From NCBI RefSeq assembly GCF_030678915.1, contig NZ_JAUUTZ010000012.1, positions 62,001 through 126,000 on the forward strand: 64,000 nt of DNA. The letters run 5' to 3'. Position 1 is the stretch's first letter. Each line of letters opens with the position of its first letter. The stretch comes from Paracoccus wurundjeri (lineage in GTDB: Bacteria; Pseudomonadota; Alphaproteobacteria; Rhodobacterales; Rhodobacteraceae). The notes under the pieces were generated by a model, which had not been told where the DNA came from, did not search any database, and worked only from the letters and a program-made list of their open reading frames with translations. Below, one piece after another: positions 46,265 to 55,916 of the stretch. The position numbers were made by a program, and so were the translations under genes.

Positions 46265-47365
46265 ATGAAAACCGGCTCGGGCATAATGCGGCAATCCGGC
46301 AATTCCGCGCCGGTTCTGGTCGATCCTCTGCCTACGCACAGGTTCGATACCGATGCATTGCGGGTCTGGCTGTCAGATCGAGTGCCCGAATTTCGGGAAG
46401 GCTTTGAATTGCAGCAATTTCAGGGAGGCATGTCCAACCCGAGTTTCATGCTGACCTCGCGTCTGGGTGGGCGCTTCGTTCTGCGAAAAAAGCCGCCGGG
46501 GAAACTGCTGCCCAAGGCGCATGCTGTCGACCGTGAATATCGGGTGATGCGGGCGCTTGGCGATAGCGCGGTTCCGGTTCCGGAAATGATCGCCTATTGC
46601 GAGGATCCGCAGGTCATCGGGGCGGAATTCTTTATCATGCGTTTTGTCGACGGGCGTGTTATCACCGATCCGGCGATGGGTACGATCCTGCGTGAACAGC
46701 GCCCGGCGATGATGCACTCGCTGGTCGATACGCTGATAGATCTGCACCGCGTCAACTGGCGGGCCGCCGGTCTCGAAGGTTTTGGGCAGTCCAAGGCTTA
46801 TCTGACCCGGCAGGTCAAGCTATGGGCACGGCAATACGAAGGCGCCAAATCCGATCTTCCGCGGGATTTCGACTATTCGCAACTGGACTGGCTGCGCGAC
46901 TGGCTGATCGCGCATTCCGATGTGGCGGATCTGGGCGCCATCTCGCATGGCGATTTCCGCCTTGGCAATGTGATCGTCCATCCGACAGAGCCGCGCGTCA
47001 TCGCCGTTCTGGATTGGGAGCTTTCGACCATTGGTCATCCGCTTGCCGATCTGGCATATCTCTGCCTGCAATATCGCTTTCCGCCGGATCTGCCCAAGGC
47101 AGTGGATCCGATGGCGGCGGGATTGCCGGACGAAGCGCAGGTGCTTGACCGCTATTGCAAGGGGATGGGGCTGTCCCGGGTCGGGGATTGGCCGGTTTTC
47201 CTTGCCTTTGCCTGTTTCCGCTATGCCGCGATCGTTCAGGGCGTCGCGGCCCGCGCGGCTCGTGGCAATGTCAGCAGCGCAAGCGCCGATGCCAGGCAAG
47301 ACGGCGCCCGTGCCCGGCGCGTGGCAGAGATCGGCTGCCAGATTGCCCGGACCGGGGCAGAGTGA
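46265..47365 (+). CDS. APH-type phosphotransferase (ACAD10/11 kinase, LvaA-like)
   Basis: 366-residue kinase of the aminoglycoside/choline phosphotransferase fold. Glycine-rich loop [14 protein letters not shown], Lys in [12 protein letters not shown], catalytic loop HGDFRLGN (His228, Asp230, Asn235) and metal-binding DWE (Asp250). [22 protein letters not shown] is typical of the acyl-CoA-linked subgroup rather than antibiotic-resistance enzymes. In Pseudomonas putida LvaA, such a kinase phosphorylates the 4-hydroxyl of an acyl-CoA. A GGGAGG site lies 5 bases before the ATG. It heads an operon with the CoA ligase and SDR. Confidence 0.9.
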   Translation: MKTGSGIMRQSGNSAPVLVDPLPTHRFDTDALRVWLSDRVPEFREGFELQQFQGGMSNPSFMLTSRLGGRFVLRKKPPGKLLPKAHAVDREYRVMRALGDSAVPVPEMIAYCEDPQVIGAEFFIMRFVDGRVITDPAMGTILREQRPAMMHSLVDTLIDLHRVNWRAAGLEGFGQSKAYLTRQVKLWARQYEGAKSDLPRDFDYSQLDWLRDWLIAHSDVADLGAISHGDFRLGNVIVHPTEPRVIAVLDWELSTIGHPLADLAYLCLQYRFPPDLPKAVDPMAAGLPDEAQVLDRYCKGMGLSRVGDWPVFLAFACFRYAAIVQGVAARAARGNVSSASADARQDGARARRVAEIGCQIARTGAE

Positions 47366-47488
47366 CATGCCAACGATCGGTTCGACCCGCGAATGGCGCG
47401 TCAGGACTGGCGGGATCTCTGCGTATGAACGGTTCGCGGATATCGTGGCGATATTTGGGATTTCACCCTGCATGAAGAGGCATTTTGC

Positions 47489-49195
47489 ATGACAGCGACC
47501 GCTTCGATGAGTTTCGAGCAGGCAGTTCACCACGTCACGACCACCAACCCGATGTTCCACACGACCAGGGTGATGGTGAACGGCGTCAGCTACAAGGCGT
47601 TTCGAAACTGTCCGCCAAGCATACCCGATCTGATGCGGGATTGCCGGGAACGGCATGGCAATGGCGCGGCGGCTTATCTTGCGTATCGGGACGAATGCTG
47701 GACCTATGATGAATTCTGCCGTGATGTGAATCGCATCGCATGGTCGCTTCGCGAGCAGCTTGGCGTGACCAAAGGCACCCGCGTTGCCATCGCCATGCGG
47801 AACTATCCCGAATTCATGATCTCGTTTCTGGCGATTTCGTCGCTGGGCGCGGTCGTCGTCAATCTGAATGCATGGTGGACGAGCCAAGAACTGGATTACG
47901 CCCTGAGCGACTGCAGGGCGCGGGTGATCTTCGCCGACGGACCGCGCGCAGAGCGTCTGGAGCCGCTGCGAAAACGCCATGACCTGACGATCATCGGAGT
48001 CAGTGATGGCGAGCATGCGGACGCCCCATGCTACAGTTCCATGCTGCACGCGGCCCCGGATGACGCAGCCGTCACTGCCGCAATCCATCCCGATGACGAT
48101 TTCCAGATCATGTATTCCTCGGGTTCGACCGGCCATCCGAAAGGCGTGGTCCAGACCCATCGCGGCGCGGTCACGGCAGTCTATACATGGGTGATGCAGA
48201 TGTCGCTGAAGCCGCTCGTGTTTCCTGCCGGCCCCGATACGCCTCCGGCGCTGCCCGTTTCCGTGTTGATCGTCACGCCGCTTTTCCACACCACGGCCTG
48301 CCATACGATGTTTCTTTACAGTCTTCTGGCGCCCGCAACGGTGACGCTCATGTATAAATGGGACCCGTACGAGGCGATCCGGCTGATCGAGGCGCGGAAT
48401 GTCACCCGGTTCCTTGGCGTGCCGACCCAATCGGCGGAACTGATGGAGGCGGTGCGCGAAACCGGCGCGGCGCTGCACTCGTTGCGCTATGTCGGGGCGG
48501 GTGGCGCGAAACGCCCGGCGCCACAGGTCGCGCAGCTTGCACGGGCCTTTCCGCAGGCCGATATCGGCACCGGCTGGGGCATGACCGAAACCAATGCATT
48601 GGGGATCGGGATGTTCGGCGATGATTATGTCAGGCGCCCGGATGCGGCGGGGCGGCTTTACCCGCCGGTGCAGGAAATCCGTATCGTGAACGATGCGGGC
48701 GCGGAACTTCCGCCGGGTTCGCTGGGCGAAATCACCGTCAAGAGCCTGGCGAATATGCGCTGTTACCTGAACCAGCCGGAAGAAACTGCGCGGGTGCTGA
48801 AAGACGGCTGGCTGAGTACCGGGGATATCGGCGTGATCGACGATGAAGGCTTTGTCACCATCCTTGACCGCAAGAAGCATATCATCATCCGGGGCGGCGA
48901 GAATATTTCCTGCCTCGAGGTGGAAGGCGCGTTGCATGGCCATCCTGATGTCATCGAGGCCTGCGCCTTCCCCGTCCCGGACCAGCGGCTGGGCGAGATC
49001 GTGGGAATCGCCATTCAGCTTCGCCCCGGCACCGGGATGAGCCTTGATGCCATGTCGGATTACCTTGGGCAGCATCTGGCGCGATTCAAGATTCCCCAGA
49101 AACTCTGGTGCCAATACGAGCCGCTGGCGCGCGGCGCCACGGACAAGACCGACCGTCGTGCTGTGCGCCTTGCCTGTCTTGGGGCGCCGCCCTGA
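47489..49195 (+). CDS. AMP-dependent acyl-CoA synthetase
   Basis: 568-residue class I adenylate-forming ligase: carboxylate + ATP + CoA to acyl-CoA. P-loop YSSGSTGHPKG (about 208-218), GWGMTETN (about 362), STGDIGVIDDEG, hinge LDRKKHIIIRGGENIS, and the C-terminal lysine region GATDKTDRRAV, where the usual TGK is TDK but the Lys is kept. No peroxisomal or membrane signals. Substrate unknown; the surrounding kinase and dehydrogenase genes suggest a hydroxy- or keto-acid. AGAGG lies 8 bases before the ATG, 123 bases after the phosphotransferase. Confidence 0.92.
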   Translation: MTATASMSFEQAVHHVTTTNPMFHTTRVMVNGVSYKAFRNCPPSIPDLMRDCRERHGNGAAAYLAYRDECWTYDEFCRDVNRIAWSLREQLGVTKGTRVAIAMRNYPEFMISFLAISSLGAVVVNLNAWWTSQELDYALSDCRARVIFADGPRAERLEPLRKRHDLTIIGVSDGEHADAPCYSSMLHAAPDDAAVTAAIHPDDDFQIMYSSGSTGHPKGVVQTHRGAVTAVYTWVMQMSLKPLVFPAGPDTPPALPVSVLIVTPLFHTTACHTMFLYSLLAPATVTLMYKWDPYEAIRLIEARNVTRFLGVPTQSAELMEAVRETGAALHSLRYVGAGGAKRPAPQVAQLARAFPQADIGTGWGMTETNALGIGMFGDDYVRRPDAAGRLYPPVQEIRIVNDAGAELPPGSLGEITVKSLANMRCYLNQPEETARVLKDGWLSTGDIGVIDDEGFVTILDRKKHIIIRGGENISCLEVEGALHGHPDVIEACAFPVPDQRLGEIVGIAIQLRPGTGMSLDAMSDYLGQHLARFKIPQKLWCQYEPLARGATDKTDRRAVRLACLGAPP

Positions 49196-49262
49196 CCGCA
49201 GGCGATCCGCGGGCGGGCATCGCCGCCCGAAAACCATCGTTGGAAAAAAAGGAGTTCCAGAC

Positions 49263-50027
49263 ATGATGTTCGACCTGACCGGCAAGGTTGCGCTGCTGAC
49301 CGGTGCGTCGCGGGGCATGGGATTCGCCATGGCGAAGGCGCTGGCGGAACATGGCGCGACGGTGGTGATATCGGCCCGCAAGCAGGATCAGCTGGATGCG
49401 GCCGCAGCCAGTATCAATTCGCTTGGGAAGGGCAGGGCGTATGGCGTCGCCTGCAATGCGGGCCACAGGGACCAGTTGCAGGCTTTGGTGGATGAAACCC
49501 GTTCCGTCGCGGGCAAGATCGACGTGGTGATCGGCAATGCCGGGGTCAATCCCTATTATGGCCCGACCTCGCAGATCCCCGATGACGCCTATGACAAGAC
49601 CCTGAAGACGAATGTGCAGTCGAACCTGTGGCTTGCCGGCATGGTGGTGCCCGACATGATCGAAAAGGGTGCGGGCTCGGTCGCTTTCACCTCTTCCATC
49701 GGGGCATTCAAGCCTTCGGTCATGCTGGGCACCTATGGCATGTCCAAGCTGGCACTGATCGGGCTGGTGCGGAATCTGGCTGCTGAATTCGGGCCGAAGG
49801 GTGTGCGGTTCAACGCCATCTGCCCGGGATTGGTGCGTACGGAATTCGCGCGCGAATTATGGGAAAACCCCGATGTCGAAAAGCGGATCCAGAACGACAT
49901 CCCATTGCGCCGGCTGGGCGAGCCCGAGGATTTCGCGGGGATCGCGGTTTTTCTTGCCTCGGATGCCAGCCGTTACATGACGGGGCAGGCGCTTACCCTT
50001 TGCGGCGGATCGAATATGTGGACCTGA
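49263..50027 (+). CDS. SDR oxidoreductase of the catabolic cluster
   Basis: 254-residue classical SDR. Cofactor loop TGASRGMGFAMA (about 12-23), NAG near 90, Ser in FTSSIGAFKPS, catalytic YGMSK and C-terminal GEPEDFAGIAVFLASDASRYMTGQ. It probably oxidises a 3-hydroxyacyl-CoA or alcohol intermediate; in the lva pathway the SDR LvaD has a comparable position. AAGGAG lies 8 bases before the ATG. Last gene of the plus-strand operon, convergent with the TetR gene. Confidence 0.92.
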   Translation: MMFDLTGKVALLTGASRGMGFAMAKALAEHGATVVISARKQDQLDAAAASINSLGKGRAYGVACNAGHRDQLQALVDETRSVAGKIDVVIGNAGVNPYYGPTSQIPDDAYDKTLKTNVQSNLWLAGMVVPDMIEKGAGSVAFTSSIGAFKPSVMLGTYGMSKLALIGLVRNLAAEFGPKGVRFNAICPGLVRTEFARELWENPDVEKRIQNDIPLRRLGEPEDFAGIAVFLASDASRYMTGQALTLCGGSNMWT

Positions 50028-50084
50028 ACAAAGCCGCCCCGCAGGCGATATGGCGACGCCCGATCCGGAACCCGGCCTGCGCCC

Positions 50085-50747
50085 TCAATCCCCGCCGATA
50101 CTCGCCCTGATCATGGCGGCCGCGCCTTTCGCGATCGTCCGGGCGATCAACTCGTCGGGTTGATCACGGTTCAGCCAATCGCGCATGGGTCCGAAAGCAC
50201 TCAGGAAAACCATCAGATTGGCGATGATTTCCAGCCGCTGATCCCCCGGCCCGACACCCAGCCGATCCGCAAGCTGATCCGCCAGATCCTTCATGACGGC
50301 GATTTCGCGCAGCCGCATGGCGCGGCGGTCTTCCTGCCGCAGATGCGGAATGGTCCGATAGGCAAGCAGGGTCGCCTGACGCTTGCGCTTCCACGAAACG
50401 ATCAGATAGCGCTCGATCGCCTCCTCAAGCGGTACGGAATGATCGGCCAGGATATCCGGCAGGGTCGGCACATCCGTACGGAACCACAGCTGATTCAGCA
50501 GGCGGCGCAGGATATCGTTCTTGTCCGCGATATAATCGTAGATACTGGCCTGATTCACGCCCGAACGCGCGCAGATGTCGCGGATGGTCGTGGCCGCGAA
50601 ACCCTTTTCGATAAAAAGCTCCAGCGCGCCCTCGCAGATCTGCTGGCGCTTGGCCTGGATCAGATCCCGATTGCGGACATTGGTGATATCGGCCTCTTCC
50701 AGAAGCTCTTTGCGCACCGCGCGCATACGTGCATTTTCACGAGCCAC
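50085..50747 (-). CDS. TetR-family repressor, likely of the 44.7-56.9 kb cluster
   Basis: 220 residues. The TetR helix-turn-helix is at about 32-80 (QICEGALELFIEKGFAATTIRDICARSGVNQASIYDYIADK), followed by a C-terminal ligand-binding domain like that of fatty-acid-type regulators (YLIVSWKRKRQATLLAYR). It is last of the dctP-dctQ-dctM-thioesterase-tetR set, all on the minus strand. The palindromes at 46088, 46212 and 54427 are the expected targets, making it autoregulated through the dctP promoter. The inducer would be an acyl-CoA or the imported acid (inference). Confidence 0.9.
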   Translation of the reverse strand: MARENARMRAVRKELLEEADITNVRNRDLIQAKRQQICEGALELFIEKGFAATTIRDICARSGVNQASIYDYIADKNDILRRLLNQLWFRTDVPTLPDILADHSVPLEEAIERYLIVSWKRKRQATLLAYRTIPHLRQEDRRAMRLREIAVMKDLADQLADRLGVGPGDQRLEIIANLMVFLSAFGPMRDWLNRDQPDELIARTIAKGAAAMIRASIGGD

Positions 50748-50836
50748 TGATCCAACGTCTCCGATTTGCCCGGGCCATGCAAAAACCTAGCGGCGCAGGG
50801 CAGGCGTTGCAACGTGCCGGCTGCCCACAGGTTATT

Positions 50837-51250
50837 TCAACCCGTTCGACGATAGCGGAAAACCCCGGTTCCGGTGGCCAGAACCTCGCCGGTATCGTCG
50901 GTCACACGACCTTCGGCGAAGAAGGTCGAACGGCCGCCGCCCTTGCGCCAGCCCTCGGCGGTGAGACGTTTCCCCTTCGGGCGCGACAGAAAATTCACAT
51001 TCATTGATAACGTCATGGCAAATCTGCGCTGTTCGGGATCGCCGGTATAGCATCCTGCGAAGCCCATGACCGTATCCAGCAAAACCCCGTAAATGCCGCC
51101 ATGCGGAATGCCGTAGCGATTTTCGATAAATCTGCGGATCGGCATCTCGAACCGCGAGTAATCTTCTGACCAGCCCGTCAGTTCATAGCCCATATGGGCC
51201 TGAAACGGGTAAGGATCCTCGATAAGATCCGCGTCGATCCGGGTGGTCAT
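50837..51250 (-). CDS. PaaI-family hotdog thioesterase
   Basis: 137-residue single hotdog-fold protein. The signature NRYGIPHGGIYGVLLDTVMGFAG contains the catalytic HGG element; MNVNFLSRPKGKRLTAEGWRKGGGRSTFFAEGRV follows. It likely releases CoA from stalled or toxic acyl-CoA intermediates of the pathway. It lies 57 bases after dctM and 89 bases before tetR on the same strand, hence in the same operon. Confidence 0.88.
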   Translation of the reverse strand: MTTRIDADLIEDPYPFQAHMGYELTGWSEDYSRFEMPIRRFIENRYGIPHGGIYGVLLDTVMGFAGCYTGDPEQRRFAMTLSMNVNFLSRPKGKRLTAEGWRKGGGRSTFFAEGRVTDDTGEVLATGTGVFRYRRTG

Positions 51251-51307
51251 ATGGTCAGGATCCCTGTCTGCCTTGCCGGATGATCTATCCGTCCGGCAAG
51301 GCTTCTA

Positions 51308-52621
51308 TCAGCCGTAAAGCAGATTTGGAATGTACAGCGCGATGCCCGGGATCAGGATGATCAGCAGAACGCCCAGCAGCGTCACCAGAACATAGGGAAT
51401 GACCGAGCTGTAGATGTCGCCCATGGTGACGCCCGGCGGCGCAACGCCTTTCAGATAGAACAGGTTGAACCCGAATGGCGGCGTCATGTAGCCCACTTCC
51501 ATCATGATGATGAACAGGATGCCGAACCAGATCGGATCGAAACCCGCTTCGCGGATCACCGGCAGGAAGACCGGCAATGTGATCAGCATGATGCCGACCG
51601 GGTCGAGCACCATCCCGAACAGAAACAGGATCATCAGCATGAACAGAAGGGCGCCCCATTTCCCGCCGGGAATGAAGCCCATCAGGTTCGACATCATGCT
51701 TTGCGCCCCCAATGCGGTATAAGCCGCCGAAAAGGCATGCGCCGCAAAAAGGATCCAGATGACAAGTGCGGTCAGGCGCAATGTGGCGATCGAGGTATCA
51801 TGGATCACACGCCATGAAAGCTGGCGATTCACCAATGTGGCGACAAGCGCGCCGAAAACGCCGATGGCGGCGGCCTCGGTGGGTGTCGCATAGCCTCCGA
51901 AGATCGCGCCAAGCACGATGGCGACGATAAGGATCGGAAGGATCACGGCCTTCAACGAACGAAGCTTTGGCCCCCAACCCGCGCGTTCTTCCCGGGGCAG
52001 GGCGGGGCCCAGCTCGGGCTGAAGCCAGCAGCGGACCCCGATATAGATCGAAACAAGTACGAACAGCAGCAGCCCCGGCCCAATTCCCGCCGCGAAAAGG
52101 CGTCCGACAGAAACCTCGGTCAGCAGCGAATAAAGCACCATGAGGATGGATGGCGGAATCAGGATGCCCCAGCCTCCGCCCGCATTGATGGCGCCCAATG
52201 CCAGTTTCTTGTCATAACCGCGTTCAAGCATCTTGGGCAGCGCGATGGTTCCCATGGTCACCACAGCCGCGCCCGATATGCCGGACATGGCGGCGAAGAT
52301 CACGCAGATCAGCACCGTTCCGATGGCCAGGCCGCCGCGCAGCCCGCCCCACCACAGATGCATCATGCTGTAAAGATCGTTCGCGACCCCTGATTTCTCA
52401 AGCAATACGGCCATGTATACGAATAACGGGATGGCCATCAATGTGGGCGACTGCATCGTTTCCCACATTTTCGACGCCAGCAGGTAGAACCCTACGGAAC
52501 CCATTTCGTAGTAAAGGAAAACGACCGAGATGCCGCCAAGAACGAAAGTCAGCGGCGATCCCAGAAGGATGAACAGCAGCAGCGCGCCGAAGAACAGGAA
52601 TGTCAGGATCTCGACGCTCAT
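51308..52621 (-). CDS. dctM: TRAP transporter large permease (DctM family)
   Basis: 437-residue inner-membrane channel subunit with about 12 helices, driving Na+- or H+-coupled organic-acid import. Motifs: FVLGGISVVFLYYEMGSVGFYLLA, IPLFVYMAVLLEKSGVANDLY, AMSGISGAAVVTMGTIALPKML, GWGILIPPSILMVLYS and PVFLPVIREAGFDPIWFG. The start overlaps the dctQ stop by 4 bases. The symbol denotes the family; dicarboxylate is not implied. Confidence 0.94.
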   Translation of the reverse strand: MSVEILTFLFFGALLLFILLGSPLTFVLGGISVVFLYYEMGSVGFYLLASKMWETMQSPTLMAIPLFVYMAVLLEKSGVANDLYSMMHLWWGGLRGGLAIGTVLICVIFAAMSGISGAAVVTMGTIALPKMLERGYDKKLALGAINAGGGWGILIPPSILMVLYSLLTEVSVGRLFAAGIGPGLLLFVLVSIYIGVRCWLQPELGPALPREERAGWGPKLRSLKAVILPILIVAIVLGAIFGGYATPTEAAAIGVFGALVATLVNRQLSWRVIHDTSIATLRLTALVIWILFAAHAFSAAYTALGAQSMMSNLMGFIPGGKWGALLFMLMILFLFGMVLDPVGIMLITLPVFLPVIREAGFDPIWFGILFIIMMEVGYMTPPFGFNLFYLKGVAPPGVTMGDIYSSVIPYVLVTLLGVLLIILIPGIALYIPNLLYG

Positions 52622-53181
52622 GGATGTATCTCCTGTGTGTCCTGAGCATGATCGCTACTGGCCGGGCTGCCAAAGATGTCATCTGGAACCGGCAGGCCCA
52701 TAACGACCCGGATATCTGCCCAAAGACGGACAAGACCTTGCAGTAAAAGCAGAATTGCGGCGACCGGGATAAGCAGCTTCGTCGGCCAGAGAGGCGGATT
52801 CCAGATCGAGTTGGAACGCTCGAGCCTACCGATGGAATCCGAGGCGATGACCCATCCCTGCCACAGCAATATGCCTACGAAAAGCAGGAAGAGCGGCCAT
52901 GTCAGGATATCCAGCAGCGCCTTGCGGCGGGCGCTTAATTTTCCGTAGAAGATATCGACATTCACATGCGCCCGGTCGGCAAGAAGATATCCGCCGCCAA
53001 GGATGGCATAGCCTCCGAATATCAGCGTGGCGAGTTCCGAGGTCCAGATCGTTGGTCTGCCGATCAGATAACGCATGATCACGTCGATCAGCAGGAAGAC
53101 GAACAGGAAAATCACCGCAAGCGAAACCCAACGTCCGATAAAGCGATTGATGCGCGTTACGGCGCGTGCCGCCTGAAACAT
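52618..53181 (-). CDS. dctQ: TRAP transporter small permease (DctQ family)
   Basis: 187 residues with four TM helices (WVSLAVIFLFVFLLIDVIMRYLIG first) and the DctQ pattern TSELATLIFGGYAILGGGYLLADRAHVNVDIFYGKL. It pairs with DctM. AAGGAAC lies upstream of the ATG. It follows dctP by 126 bases. Confidence 0.93.
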   Translation of the reverse strand: MFQAARAVTRINRFIGRWVSLAVIFLFVFLLIDVIMRYLIGRPTIWTSELATLIFGGYAILGGGYLLADRAHVNVDIFYGKLSARRKALLDILTWPLFLLFVGILLWQGWVIASDSIGRLERSNSIWNPPLWPTKLLIPVAAILLLLQGLVRLWADIRVVMGLPVPDDIFGSPASSDHAQDTQEIHP

Positions 53182-53307
53182 GGTTCAAGTTCCTTGTGCA
53201 AATTTGCTATGCGGGGGGCAGTCACCAGCCGCCCGATCCGTCATTTCCGGATTTGTCCAGCCTTGCCGCCGGGCGCCGGTGACAGACCCGCACGCAGGCC
53301 CGCAAGA

Positions 53308-54369
53308 TCAGATGTAGCCCAGATCGGCCATGAGATTGCGGTAGATGTCAGCCGCTTTTCCGGCCATTTCGCTGCGCTGGCCTTCTGACTCCAATATTTC
53401 GCCCGACGCCTGCGCCAGCATTTCAAGCACTTCATCGGGCAGGGTCAGAACTTCCAGATTCTGGTTGGCCACGCCATCCGCAATCGCCAGTGCTTCTTCG
53501 TGCTGATACTCGGCGGTGCGAAGGAAAAATCGCGTTTCGATCGTGTCCATAAGCGCCGAGCGCAAATCGTCGCTTAATTCTTCCAACGCCTTCAGGTTGA
53601 ACAGATAGGAATCCGTCGTCTGCGCAAGCACCGGTTTGTAGTGATATTTGCACACTTCCCATAGCGACATGGATTTGGCACCGACCGCCGCGCCCCAATG
53701 CGCCCCGTCGACGACACCCGAGCTAAGCGCCTGATACAGTTCGGCGCCTGCGATATATTGCGGAGCGGCGCCTGCGGCTGTCAGGAAATCCATCATCGCC
53801 CCGGCCGAGCGGATCTTGAGACCCTGGAAATCGGCGGCGGACTCGATCTTTTTGGATGCGGTCATCTCGACCGGCAGGACCTTTTCGGGCTTCAGCATGA
53901 CGCCTTTCGGCGCCAGTTCTTCGTTCAGCAGCGCCTCGAGCCCCAGATTTTTCAGAGCATGCGAAAACTCCCACGCCTCCCTGAAGGTGCCGGGCATGCC
54001 ATAGACGAAATTCGCGACCGTCGCCTGATCCTCGAAATAGGAAGCGGCCAGCGTTCCCATGGGAACCACGCCCTTGCTGACGAGATTGAAGATATCCGGA
54101 CCCTTGGCGAACTCTCCCTCGCCAAGAAGTTCAAGCTTGAATGCGCCGTCGGTGCGTTCGGCAAGGGCGGCTGACATCGTTTCAAGACTGTCCGTGAAAG
54201 ATGCCGATGCCTTGGGCCAGTGAGCCTGCACCCGCCAGGTCACCTCGCCGGCGGCCAAAGCCTTGCCGACAAGCGCCGGTGACGCAACCGCCGCAAGCGC
54301 TCCGCCGCGCAGCAATGCACGCCGTTTGATCCCTGCCGCTTTGGCGGAAACCTTATTGGTATATTTCAT
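53308..54369 (-). CDS. dctP: TRAP transporter substrate-binding protein (DctP family)
   Basis: 353-residue periplasmic binding protein with a twin-arginine-type signal (IKRRALLRGGALAAVASPAL, cleavage near ALAA). Fold motifs: TWRVQAHWPKASASF, GEFAKGPDIFNLVSKG, LKIRSAGAMMDFLTAAGA, and SGVVDGAHWGAAVGAKSM, where the conserved Arg for carboxylate binding is likely in KIRSAG. TakP-like members of this group bind alpha-keto or hydroxy acids. First gene of the operon; its promoter has a TetR-type operator. Confidence 0.93.
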   Translation of the reverse strand: MKYTNKVSAKAAGIKRRALLRGGALAAVASPALVGKALAAGEVTWRVQAHWPKASASFTDSLETMSAALAERTDGAFKLELLGEGEFAKGPDIFNLVSKGVVPMGTLAASYFEDQATVANFVYGMPGTFREAWEFSHALKNLGLEALLNEELAPKGVMLKPEKVLPVEMTASKKIESAADFQGLKIRSAGAMMDFLTAAGAAPQYIAGAELYQALSSGVVDGAHWGAAVGAKSMSLWEVCKYHYKPVLAQTTDSYLFNLKALEELSDDLRSALMDTIETRFFLRTAEYQHEEALAIADGVANQNLEVLTLPDEVLEMLAQASGEILESEGQRSEMAGKAADIYRNLMADLGYI

Positions 54370-54426
54370 CTTATCCTCCCGTTGGTTTCAATCCGGCTGT
54401 TTGCGCCGCCGTTATTCTTCATTCCC

Positions 54427-54467
54427 CTGACAAGTGTCCGGGAAGTTTCCGGCATGATTTGTGTCAA
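54427..54467 (-). promoter_or_regulatory. dctP promoter with imperfect TetR-type operator
   Basis: Minus strand TTGACA (54467-54462), 17-base spacer, weak -10 TTCCCG (54444-54439), and an operator CGGACACTTGTCAG (54440-54427) with one arm altered from the perfect CTGACA-N2-TGTCAG. Spacing to the -35 matches the other two operator-bearing promoters. Confidence 0.6.
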
Positions 54468-54514
54468 TTTTATTATTGTATTTCATATAATTAACCTGTT
54501 ATTGGCGGCGAATT

Positions 54515-55717
54515 TCAAAGAACTTCGAACAATCCCGCCGCACCCATGCCGCCGCCGACGCACATAGTGCAGACGACGTATCTGGCGCCGCGTCTTTTGC
54601 CCTCGATCAGGGCATGGCCGACCATGCGCGCGCCCGACATGCCATAGGGATGGCCGATCGAGATCGCGCCGCCATTCACGTTCAGCAACTCATCCGGGAT
54701 TCCAAGAACCCGGGCCGAGTGAAGGACCTGACAGGCAAATGCCTCGTTCAGTTCCCACAGATCGATATCTTCCACCTGCAATCCGTGCAGCCGCAGCAAA
54801 GGGGGAACGGCATGGATCGGTCCGATGCCCATCTCATCCGGTGCCAGACCCGCTGCCATGACCCCAATATACCGGCCAAGCGGTTGCAGCCCCATCTTCT
54901 CGGCTTTCTTTGCTTCCATCAGGACCGAGGCTGATGCGCCATCCGAAAGCTGCGAGGCATTCCCGGCGGTGATATGCTTCCCTTCCCCGATGACCTGACC
55001 GTCCTTGAACACTGGCGAAAGGCGCTGCAAATCCTCCAGCGTGGTCTGGGGGCGGTTGCCTTCGTCGCGATCAAGTTCGACCTCGACATCCGAGACCTCG
55101 CTGGTTTCCTTGTTCATGACTTTCTTGACGGTTTTCAGCGGCACGATCTCATCGTCGAACCTGCCGGACTTTTGCGCCTCGGCTGTGCGCTGCTGAGACC
55201 GCAAGGCATAGGCGTCCTGATCCTCGCGCGTGACCCCGTATCGCTCGGCGACGATTTCGGCGGTTTCCAGCATGGTCATGTAAAGCGAGGGGAGATGCCG
55301 GTCGATCCACGGGTCGGTGCGGCGATCCTGACGCAGATTCTGGTTCTGGACCAGACTGATACTTTCAACGCCGCCACCGATGGCGATATCCATGCCGTCA
55401 TGGATGATCTGCTTGGCCGCCGTCGCGATCGCCATCATCCCCGAGGCACATTGCCGGTCGATCGACATGCCCGCAATCGTATCGGGCAAACCGGCCCGGA
55501 TGACTGCTTGCCGGCCGATATTGGCACCCGTGCTGCCCTGCTGGATGGCACAACCGATGATGCAATCCTGTATTTCCGCCGGATCGACGCCCGCCCGGCT
55601 GACCGCATGGGACACTGCATGGCCGATCAGTTGCTGAGCCTGCGTATCGTTGAATGCGCCCCGATATGCTTTGCCAATAGGGGTCCGCGCAGTGGAAACG
55701 ATTACGGCATCACGCAT
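54515..55717 (-). CDS. Thiolase (acetyl-CoA acyltransferase family)
   Basis: 400-residue thiolase of the degradative type. Catalytic residues are nucleophile Cys90 (DRQCASGM), His356 ([10 protein letters not shown]) and Cys386 (CTMCVGGG). It cleaves 3-ketoacyl-CoA into acetyl-CoA and a shortened acyl-CoA, the last step of a beta-oxidation-like pathway. The ATG at 55717, preceded by GGGAGGC, gives the family length; a long upstream open frame is spurious. It lies upstream of dctP on the same strand and is divergent from a quinone oxidoreductase gene. Confidence 0.94.
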   Translation of the reverse strand: MRDAVIVSTARTPIGKAYRGAFNDTQAQQLIGHAVSHAVSRAGVDPAEIQDCIIGCAIQQGSTGANIGRQAVIRAGLPDTIAGMSIDRQCASGMMAIATAAKQIIHDGMDIAIGGGVESISLVQNQNLRQDRRTDPWIDRHLPSLYMTMLETAEIVAERYGVTREDQDAYALRSQQRTAEAQKSGRFDDEIVPLKTVKKVMNKETSEVSDVEVELDRDEGNRPQTTLEDLQRLSPVFKDGQVIGEGKHITAGNASQLSDGASASVLMEAKKAEKMGLQPLGRYIGVMAAGLAPDEMGIGPIHAVPPLLRLHGLQVEDIDLWELNEAFACQVLHSARVLGIPDELLNVNGGAISIGHPYGMSGARMVGHALIEGKRRGARYVVCTMCVGGGMGAAGLFEVL

Positions 55718-55838
55718 ATCTTGCCTCCCATTCCTTTGCGGCGGCAGGGATTCGATGGCGGTACCGCCTAAATCCGTACCGGGCGCGATCCCAAGCAAGA
55801 ATGCCCTGTCCGCTTTCCTGCATGGGTGTTTCGCTATG

Positions 55839-55893
55839 CAAAATGCCATTTTGAAAATCGTTTGACAAGATGTGCGCTTCTTTGGCCTATAGA
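55839..55893 (+). promoter_or_regulatory. Quinone oxidoreductase promoter with upstream palindrome
   Basis: CAAAATG-C-CATTTTG (55839-55853) is a perfect inverted repeat with 7-base arms. TTGACA (55862-55867) and CCTATA (55886-55891) form a promoter with an 18-base spacer reading to the ATG at 55917, and AAAGGAG (55904-55910) is a strong ribosome site. The palindrome differs from the TetR-type operators, so a second regulator may act here. Confidence 0.6.
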
Positions 55894-55916
55894 GGCCGAA
55901 ATGAAAGGAGCGCGAC

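Noticed and set aside
46265..47365. Aminoglycoside resistance gene
   Set aside because: The kinase fold is shared, but the sequence and the coupling to acyl-CoA dehydrogenase, ligase and SDR point to acyl-CoA metabolism.
55862..55875. TTGACAAGATGTGC as a fourth TetR-type operator
   Set aside because: It has an extra base between the half-sites and a poor right arm, and the sequence is better explained as a -35 element.
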